The notes under the pieces: generated by a model
Seen by the model: the letters and a program-made list of their open reading frames with translations, nothing else
The model's database searches: none
What the model was told of the DNA's origin: nothing
Position numbers and translations under genes: made by a program
Source: Saccoglossus kowalevskii
Lineage: Eukaryota > Hemichordata > Enteropneusta > Harrimaniidae
Length of the DNA: 15,722 nucleotides
Assembly: GCF_000003605.2 (NCBI RefSeq)
Contig: NW_003156733.1
Location: 318,307-334,028 of the forward strand
Reading direction: 5' to 3'
Shown: positions 9,700-15,722 of the stretch, in pieces
Position numbering within the stretch: position 1 is the first letter of the stretch
Layout: the number at the start of each line of letters is the position of its first letter

Positions 9700-10718
9700 T
9701 CAGGTAAACTGCATCTCTACCTCGAGAACCTAAAATCGACGATGTGTAAAAATACATATTGCACAGGGAAAACTGAATATGTGGCTGACTGTCATCATGA
9801 TACGCGGAGGCCGGCACCATTTTCTTGTTTATACCGCACTCGATACAGAGTCAACCAGGATGCACCATACACACGCCGTTCATGTAACCAAGCCACAAAA
9901 ACGGGTGGACAGTGATCTCTGAATGAGGAACGCAACAAGGTCACATTTTTTGACGATGGTGCTTACTTTGTGAACGTGACTATAATTTTCAGTTCACAAC
10001 AATCTACATTTTTTTTTATTTAATGTGCGCTCGCACATTATCATTTCAATTTGTACTATAACTGTAGTCGTGTTCGGCAACGACAATGACACGAAATGTA
10101 GCGACAACTGTGTCGATTGTTGTTCAGTCTTATCGCTACGTCTTTTCCCCGGGGTCATGGCAAAGACAACGCGGAAGTGAAGTCGTGCATACAGATCTTA
10201 GGTATAGGTTTTTTTTGCTAGAGATATATATCACGACCTTTTAAATAACGAAGAGATTAACTTTAAGACAAAGTGAAAAACAACCTTTGAAAGGTTTTGC
10301 CTAAGAGATTAGCCATTGTTGAACGGGTTGAAACACCGTTGCATCCTCAGAATGTTGTGTATAACCTGTTCACAGCGGAATAATTAATGGGTCGTACGTT
10401 GTATAACTACGCCACTCGTAACTACGCCGAAAATAGGCCATAATATATCGGACATTTGTGATCAAACTATGTTCTTATATTGACAACTGCCATTTTTTCT
10501 CCCTGAACCTTTCACAAAAAAAAATAAAAAATACAACACAATTTAATTCGGGTAAATTATTCATTTTAAAACATCCTCTCATACTTATCTGGTAATCGAA
10601 ATGACACAGAATTATTCCTGAGCACAACAATACTATATCTCAATAATAAATTGCAAACGATAGAACATGTACCACTCATTATATAATCTTTGTAACCGAT
10701 TCACCATACAATTATAAC
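9700..10718. other. Unique DNA, no gene seen
   Basis: No open frame of note. AACCTTTGAAAGGTT (near 10284) is a 7-bp dyad around one base. Short A and T runs occur at about 10010, 10210 and 10520. Confidence 0.5.
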
Positions 10719-10751
10719 TTAACATATTCTAAATTATATTAACATATTCTA
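10719..10751. repeat. 13-bp exact direct repeat, 20-bp period
   Basis: TTAACATATTCTA occurs at 10719-10731 and again at 10739-10751, so a 20-bp unit is duplicated in tandem with only the first 13 bases kept. It is probably a local slippage or repair duplication in AT-rich DNA. Confidence 0.8.
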
Positions 10752-11075
10752 CCGAGCTTTCTATTTGAAATGTTTCTAGTGGTGCCTGGATTTTAAAGAT
10801 GTTCTTCCAAGCGCGCGATTGTCGGATGCTCCACTGCGTTTATTGTGATCGGTTCGGAAAATGCAAATTCGTATTATCGACAGTCAGTATGAAGGATTCA
10901 ATGAAATCCCATATACGACGCGTTTTAATGATATGTTTTCCGATTCACGTTTAATCGGATCATTCTGTGACAATTCTATACGTATCAGGATTAAGAAATG
11001 GCATTCCAGTGAACTTGTTGTCATAACACACCGACGAGAGAGTTAATGTATACATGCGCCAGGTGGCTTGGTGTG

Positions 11076-11226
11076 TCAAGTGACTTGCGAAATCAAGTGA
11101 TTGTGCGAGCAGTATGGCTGCGTTCCGTGCAGATCATGTGACGTACCGAGACTTGCGATGCATCACGTGATTGCCCAATTCGTGACGTGGTAAGTCATTT
11201 GATTTAGCATATTCAGTGACGTAGCG
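11076..11226. promoter_or_regulatory. Cluster of GTGAC/GTGAT sites around ATCACGTGAT
   Basis: Six related sites lie in 150 bases: TCAAGTGACTTGCGA (11076), TCAAGTGATTGTGCGA (11093), TCATGTGACGTACC (11134), ATCACGTGAT (11162-11171, a perfect palindrome with CACGTG inside), TCGTGACGTGG (11180) and CAGTGACGTAGCG (11214). The first two form a 17-bp tandem pair. TGACGT is a CRE half-site and CACGTG is the bHLH E-box. The tract could be an enhancer-like cluster or a decayed tandem repeat. No gene adjoins it. Confidence 0.4.
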
Positions 11227-11770
11227 TCAGAGATTTATTTTGAATTGTAGTGCCATATGGAACCTTTATAATATATATAATCTATATTTTATAAAAAAAT
11301 TACTGCACTTTATAAAATAGTTGAATATTTTGTGTTAATTTCGAAATAATTGAATAACTGATGCTGAGACGTCAGACCATGGGAATCCCCTAATATCAAC
11401 AACGCGCTCGCGTGCGTCGACCATGTTACATTTTCATAACGGTGAATGTGCCATACACTCTTATTACCGAATTTGAATATAAAAGAAATGTCACTTATCA
11501 GTTAATCGCCTTCCAACTTCCATATGACCCGTGAATACAAATAATTCTAAGACGGGAAATATAATCCAGCGTACAATTGTGTTTTTAATTAAATCGAGAT
11601 CGTATAACCTAGATCTCAATAAAAGCATATTTATGCACGGAGAATTTGTCACGATAGCGATTGTATCGCTTGGTAATTATTTTGGTATAAATGTTTTGCT
11701 ATATCCGCTTTCAAATAGACTTGTCGACACTTCTACTTCGAAACGTAATTGACATGGCATGCCGATGTCC

Positions 11771-11820
<50 letters not shown>
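11771..11820. repeat. AAT trinucleotide microsatellite
   Basis: An uninterrupted AAT tract of 50 bases has 16 complete units plus two bases. It begins directly after CGATGTCC and ends in an A run. On the minus strand it reads as a stretch of tyrosine codons in a short open frame, which is an artefact of the repeat. It is likely polymorphic in length. Confidence 0.97.
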
Positions 11821-11822
<2 letters not shown>

Positions 11823-11998
11823 GATGGTGTATGTCGGCGCTGACGCTACGTACAGTAGAGTAAAGTCGTGGTGTAGATGTAATTCCAACTTTCGTTCATT
11901 TCTTATTCTCATGTATTCTAGTGTGACGTGAATTGGCTTGGACAGGTTACGCGGTCTCTGCACGAAATAAGTTTAGTTATTAATCAGTTTTATTCAGA

Positions 11999-12083
11999 TG
12001 TCCGGTGGCCGAGGGAAAGACGCGCCGTGACGTGTAGCTGGGCGGTTCGGACGGACGCGCGCGTTGATTCGAATCACCCACGC
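11999..12083 (+). pseudogene. tRNA-like relic of Ser/Leu (class II) type, possibly a SINE head
   Basis: GTGGCCGAGGG (12005-12015) matches the 5' D-arm and A-box of Ser/Leu tRNAs (TGGCCGAGTGG), and GATTCGAATC (12066-12075) resembles the T-loop B-box. Their spacing gives a total near 84 bases, right for a class II tRNA with a long variable arm. The D-stem, anticodon stem and acceptor stem do not pair properly and no anticodon can be assigned, so it is not a working tRNA. The stretch is strikingly GC- and CpG-rich against its surroundings. It could be a decayed tRNA pseudogene or the promoter head of a SINE. Confidence 0.42.
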
Positions 12084-12343
12084 AGTACATGTTTATTTTG
12101 GAGTAAATAATAATTATTAAGCATGTATTTGGTGTTAAATATTTGAAGGGATTACACTGAACATTTTGATTATTAATTAAAGCGGAGCAGAGGTCTAGCA
12201 TTTGTCAGTTCGTACAAGAAATTTGAGATCTATGAATGAGTTTTAGCGATAAAAACAACATGTATGTGCTGCGAAAATATCGGGTAGAAAACGGGCTGTG
12301 AAAAAAAAAACGACAAACGTCCATTTTGCCTGGCGTTATTCCG

Positions 12344-12358
12344 CCTCTAGGTGGCGCT
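12344..12358 (+). promoter_or_regulatory. CTCF-like insulator site
   Basis: CCTCTAGGTGGCGCT matches the animal CTCF consensus CCASYAGRKGGCRSY at 14 of 15 positions (T for A at the third). AGGTGGCGC is also the core known from insects. The site is followed after six bases by a perfect CRE. CTCF is present in most bilaterian animals, so the reading is plausible if this is a bilaterian. The match is sequence-only. Confidence 0.45.
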
Positions 12359-12363
12359 GTGTG

Positions 12364-12373
12364 ATGACGTCAT
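12364..12373. promoter_or_regulatory. Perfect CRE palindrome ATGACGTCAT
   Basis: TGACGTCA (12365-12372), flanked by A and T, is a 10-bp perfect palindrome and an ideal bZIP (CREB/ATF) site. It is six bases from the CTCF-like motif, which makes this short stretch the strongest candidate regulatory spot in the window. Confidence 0.4.
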
Positions 12374-13853
12374 TAATGAACATGATGTCTCAGCATATCG
12401 CAATTGTATACACGTACCTATTCTATTCTGGTTTCCACAAACTTTGAATAGCCGCCAAGGGATGCTACCCACATGGTGTTCATAAAAGTAAATTACGAAC
12501 ATATAGACACGTAGAGGCGGAATTCGACCTCACGACCACGAAAAATCACCTCGCCACAGTGAGCAGACGTACACCTTAGTACACCATATTCTGTATGCAC
12601 TGCAAACTATTACACAGGGAGTCGTTTTAAATAACTTAAACATCTACGCACATACTGGTAGTCTAACCTGCTGGCCTTGACAGTAATAACATCATATATG
12701 ATCTAATTTTAAACATTGCAATGTTTGATGTTTGGTAATTTACACAGAAATGTGAAGAATTAAATTTGCATAATTGTACATTAACAATTTAGTCGAGCAT
12801 TTCAACTCTTATTACTGGCACGCGGAATGAAATGTCGGAAACTGAAGATTTCCAGGAATAATAGATTTACTCCTGGAAAATAAATCACATTTATTTGACG
12901 ACTAGAAAATATGTACATATCATTTTTATATTGAATTACCTAAAAAAACAAAAAAAAAACTCGACATTGCATCCCATTCTAATATCGCGTAATATACAAC
13001 ATCAATAGCCATCTTTGAAACATGATTATTGAGACAGCCACCGAATTGTGAAGTGCCCACACACAGAACTGAATCTATTTAGGCAATCGGTGCAAACACG
13101 CCAATTTAGAAACAAAAAGGTTCACACGTGCAAAATGAATTATAGAGAACATTTCGAGATAAGGTGCTGAACCATATGAAAACTTGTTTTGTTAAGTTTA
13201 ACTGTAAATGGTATTTCCACCCCGAGAGAATCGGTTCTTAAACAGTGAGTACATAATGTTTGCTCTCAACAAAAAATCATTGATATTATATGACAACATA
13301 TGACTCTTTTACAGCGTATGACGTAATCGTAATTATATTGGTGCTGTATTATGTGATCCAATCTTTTTGATTACACATTTTCTTTTGAATATTAACAGCC
13401 ACCATAAAATGTGTAGCATTTTTTTAATTCAGTAAAGTTTGGCCAGTAAACTCAGTGTATTATTTCCATGTTACAGTAATGTTACATGGCACGTTGTAAT
13501 AAAATTACACTATTTTATGCAAATTATTCCGTAGTTGATTGTGGAATATTTCTAACACATATCACTCCAAAATGATATAATCAATTTTTATGAAAGTAAC
13601 AAGACATCCTGGAAATGTTGAAATTACTTTGCCGGTTCAGTTTGCAGCGTCTTTTAAACAACTGCGAACGAGGCTAAGATTTGCTGGCGTACTCAATTAA
13701 ACAAAATACCACGGGATTTAGAAACTTGCAAATGGTATATGTACTAGTTAAATTTAAGTCACGTGTTTGATGGCAAATTTACCACGAGAGTGCAGTGAAG
13801 GAAGTTATGTCTCGTAATCAAACAAGTACATTGACCATGACAAAGCATATATA
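12374..13853. other. AT-rich DNA, no gene seen
   Basis: No open frame of 60 codons or more is present. Two TTATGCAAAT decamers lie here (12764-12773 on the minus strand, 13515-13524 on the plus strand). ATGTTACA is repeated with an 11-base period at 13468-13486. CACGTG occurs at 13125-13130 and 13760-13765. Confidence 0.55.
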
Positions 13854-13866
13854 TTCACGAACATTC
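13854..13866 (+). promoter_or_regulatory. Heat-shock-element match
   Basis: TTCACGAACATTC fits the three-unit heat-shock element TTCnnGAAnnTTC exactly. It directly follows an AT-rich CATATATATT. No open frame starts nearby, so a role is unproven. Confidence 0.25.
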
Positions 13867-14940
13867 TAAAACGCCTATTTGCCAATTCAAGAGAGCTTTG
13901 GCACAATAACACTCGCAATGTAGCTGAACTTGAAATGAAGCTTCTATCGCCGATTATAATAATCAATAACTTGATTGTTTGTGAAATGAAGACTAAAATC
14001 TACTAGACAGACGACTAGTTTCCATTCTAACAGTCATTTCCAGTCACTTAAATGACATTACCATAATGTAAAGCCATGTAACAAAGAATATAACTTCCTG
14101 TTTGCTTTTCTAGTAGGCAAAACTAATTTATGCTTAGTAATAAAGACTGAAGAATAGAAATATACAGGTACAGTCTGTAAATATTATCATTGATAAACTG
14201 TTTCACTTTTCGATTGGTATTATTCATTTTACAGTTTCTGGTGAATCCTTAAAGAAAACCGAAACAAAAGTATGCAATCTACTCGTTGTAGACATATACG
14301 TTGCGTTGCGTTGTTTTTTGTACGTAGATCGCTTGTACATTTCTTTCATTTATACACATGGAAATGAATCCCCCACATTTCTGAGACATAAAACAAATTC
14401 GAACTAGGGAGATTGTGTGCCGGTATGATGCGGAGAACACAATAGTGGAACTTCATCGCACACCCTTGAATACAATCATTCAATTGATTGTTTTTTTTTC
14501 TAAATACACACTGCATAACAATTCACATCCAATCTCCAACTAAAGGTAGAACAACGTATGGAGAAGCGTGGAACGTAAAACCCAATCCAAGACGTATTTG
14601 GTAAATCGATGAATGCCTACGGAGAAATTACGCTCGTTTTGTTTGAAAAAAACACACACCCCGTGTTTGTACAACAAATCAGTGTTGTAAAGCAAATCGC
14701 TTCACATGGAGCCCGTGGATGAAATAATATGTATTGATTTGAGAGTTGGAAACCTTTATCGCTTTATCTTACATAATGTAATTCAAATGAACGTCACCCG
14801 AGGGTTGAGTTCGATGACTCGCTTGTTCTAATGTCTATTAAATTCTCGTTTCCTGTCTACAGTGCGAGTACCTTGTTGACTCGTCTGTCAGGTTTCAGTC
14901 TACGTTGTACATCTGCCAATCTCTAAGCAGTGAATCAACG
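13867..14940. other. AT-rich DNA, no gene seen
   Basis: No coding signal was recognised. The part from about 14850 to 14940 could be the body of a SINE whose tRNA-like head is at 14945-15012, but I see no independent support for that. Confidence 0.5.
14472..14499. repeat. Hairpin followed by a T run
   Basis: ACAATCA and TGATTGT form a 7-bp stem with a 6-base loop, followed by a run of nine T. In animal DNA a T run can stop RNA polymerase III, but no polymerase III gene is visible just before it, so no terminator is claimed. Confidence 0.4.
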
Positions 14941-14970
14941 CACCGAGTTGTTTCAACATGAAACACGGTG
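14941..14970. repeat. Interrupted hairpin CACCG...CGGTG
   Basis: CACCG (14941-14945) pairs with CGGTG (14966-14970), and inside it GTTTCA (14950-14955) pairs with TGAAAC (14959-14964) around a 3-base loop. That makes 11 base pairs, with 4 bases bulged on one side and 1 on the other. It overlaps the T-arm end of the tRNA-like relic, so the stem may be a remnant of a structured RNA. Confidence 0.5.
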
Positions 14971-15012
14971 TTCTGGCTTTGCAAGCAAATCTCTTAACCA
15001 CTAAATACTATC
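14945..15012 (-). pseudogene. tRNA-like relic of Cys(GCA) type, possibly a SINE head
   Basis: On the minus strand AGTGGTTAAGAG (14991-15002) matches a tRNA D-loop/A-box, followed at normal spacing by TTTGCTTGCAAAGCCAG (14973-14989). This reads as an anticodon arm with loop TTGCAAA, anticodon GCA, and four of five stem pairs including one wobble. The T-arm region (GTTTCATGTTGAAAC) is degenerate against the B-box, and the acceptor ends do not pair. It is therefore not a functional tRNA. tRNA-derived SINE is the likeliest origin, since such elements keep a decayed tRNA head. Confidence 0.4.
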
Positions 15013-15619
15013 TTTTTAAAACTTGTTTAACGTTTAGCTTTGAAACCCACATCTGGGAAAACATATATCAGTATCAAATAGAAAGAGCAAATGTATACGT
15101 GTCGCACTAATTAAGACACCCTGGTGCACTACAAATCACGGAATAATTTTAGGTAAAAATCATTCAAATCAACACTGGTCGAAATTTTAAAAAAAAATGG
15201 TTGTTGACCGTAAAATGAAAATGAGTTTTTACGCAGAAAACTTGTTGAAAATGTCGAAAGTAAGAAAATATATAAATCTGGGATTATGTTTTTTTTATCT
15301 CGGCAACAAACTTTCGTTAAAACTACAAGTGTGCCACACGCCCGACAGTGATCGACTGAGATTGTAAAATGTATTAGTACACACGCGCACACACATATCG
15401 CTTACTTCACAGTAGCGATCTTGCTAATATTGTCGAGTATTGAACAGAACGCGATTGCACGGAGCCGCATCTTTTTTGTGAGCTCTACATTTTGCAAACC
15501 CAAACACTTGAATACGCGTCTCACTTAATCACAACCATTTGTTTGAGTTTACCATTACATGTATAAAAGTTTTGTTTTAACTGATACAAAAACCTATATG
15601 TTAGACAATATTGAATTAT
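15013..15619. other. AT-rich DNA, no gene seen
   Basis: One 87-codon minus-strand frame crosses this stretch. It is rich in Phe, Leu and Ser, has no known motif, and looks like AT-rich background. A TATAAAAG match at about 15562 has no gene after it. Confidence 0.5.
15379..15397. repeat. Short CA/CG dinucleotide tract
   Basis: An alternating purine-pyrimidine tract, ACACACGCGCACACACAT, is a minor simple repeat. Such tracts can adopt Z-DNA in principle, but nothing else here points to a role. Confidence 0.7.
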
Positions 15620-15651
15620 TCGATTTCGATTCGATTCGATTCGATTCGATT
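15620..15651. repeat. TCGAT pentanucleotide repeat
   Basis: There are five perfect tandem TCGAT units at 15626-15650, with one more unit at 15620-15624 offset by an extra T. On the minus strand the tract reads as ATCGA units directly after AATAAAT, which fits the simple-repeat tail of a non-LTR retrotransposon or SINE. Confidence 0.93.
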
Positions 15652-15665
15652 TATTAAATATACAG

Positions 15666-15722
15666 AATACGCTGTATACACCACGCCACAACTTTGACAT
15701 AATACGCTGTGTACGCCTTGCC
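15666..15722. repeat. Two-copy direct repeat, period 35
   Basis: AATACGCTGTATACACC (from 15666) recurs as AATACGCTGTGTACGCC (from 15701), each followed by a GCC end. The copies differ at a few positions. They lie next to the TCGAT tract and appear to belong to the same retroelement 3' region. Confidence 0.8.

Larger units (their letters stand above)
15620..15722 (-). mobile_element. Probable 3' end of a non-LTR retrotransposon or SINE, cut by the window edge
   Basis: On the minus strand, sequence entering from the window edge carries two near-copies of a unit, GTACACAGCGTATT and GTATACAGCGTATT, 35 bases apart. TGTATATTTAATAAAT follows, then a tandem ATCGA tail. A short 3' region, an AATAAA signal and a microsatellite tail are typical of LINE (CR1, L2 or RTE type) and SINE 3' ends. 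The body lies beyond the window, so the family and any target-site duplication cannot be examined. Confidence 0.5.

Noticed and set aside
9692-9708. Near-match to animal miR-8/miR-200 (AATAC, one extra C, then TGTCAGGTAAA)
   Set aside because: The extra base breaks the seed, no matching opposite arm is visible upstream, and the core is explained by the dyad TACCTG-T-CAGGTA (9694-9706).
10861-11046. 61-codon plus-strand frame with fairly protein-like composition
   Set aside because: It is short, has a stop four codons upstream of its ATG, no recognisable motif and no neighbouring exon signals. Chance is adequate.
11733-11963. Minus-strand frame with a long tyrosine run
   Set aside because: The run is the AAT microsatellite read in translation. 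The rest has no known motif.
14472-14499. Hairpin plus T run as a bacterial-type terminator
   Set aside because: The window is animal-like and has no adjoining gene. Such structures arise easily in AT-rich DNA.
1-15722. CRISPR array, operon or phage region
   Set aside because: No regularly spaced repeats with unique spacers, no ribosome-binding sites with adjoining long frames, and no coding density. The sequence is eukaryotic in character.

Overview
The window looks like non-coding genomic DNA from an invertebrate animal, probably marine. It is AT-rich and CpG dinucleotides are not obviously depleted. It contains short microsatellites, old dispersed repeats, tRNA-like fragments and decayed transposon-type coding sequence, and no bacterial gene layout. 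The longest open frame is about 108 codons. No intact host gene, rRNA, intact tRNA or CRISPR array is visible. The window could be a gene desert or the inside of a large intron. The species cannot be told from the sequence.

The most informative region is 1450-3705. A roughly 400-bp repeat at 1450-1852 recurs in inverted orientation at 3322-3705, with a shared 22-bp identical core and several other exact blocks. Between the two copies, on the minus strand, lies a frameshifted coding relic at about 2134-3199. Its fragments appear in the expected order for a multicopy protein family common in invertebrate genomes and probably carried by transposons. I infer a dead, internally deleted element with long inverted ends, though two independent repeat insertions around a relic remain possible. 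A weaker candidate third repeat copy lies at 9120-9500.

Elsewhere, 3706-8880 is mostly unique AT-rich DNA with an AC/AT microsatellite (5365-5395), a promoter-like cluster (4574-4619), a perfect CRE (6167-6174), a 13-bp direct repeat (6604-6698) and a pair of TTCCGGAA palindromes forming a dyad (7418-7488). From 8880 to 9700 the sequence is repeat-like. From 10700 to 12400 there are a 20-bp tandem duplication, a cluster of GTGAC/GTGAT sites around an ATCACGTGAT palindrome (11076-11226), an AAT microsatellite (11771-11820), a GC-rich Ser/Leu-type tRNA-like relic (11999-12083) and a CTCF-like site six bases from a perfect CRE (12344-12373). The right end has a heat-shock-element match (13854-13866), a Cys-type tRNA-like relic with an adjoining hairpin (14941-15012), and what looks like the 3' end of a minus-strand non-LTR retrotransposon or SINE running off the window (15620-15722).

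No working gene system can be assembled from these parts. The window is best read as a graveyard of mobile elements with scattered candidate regulatory motifs.
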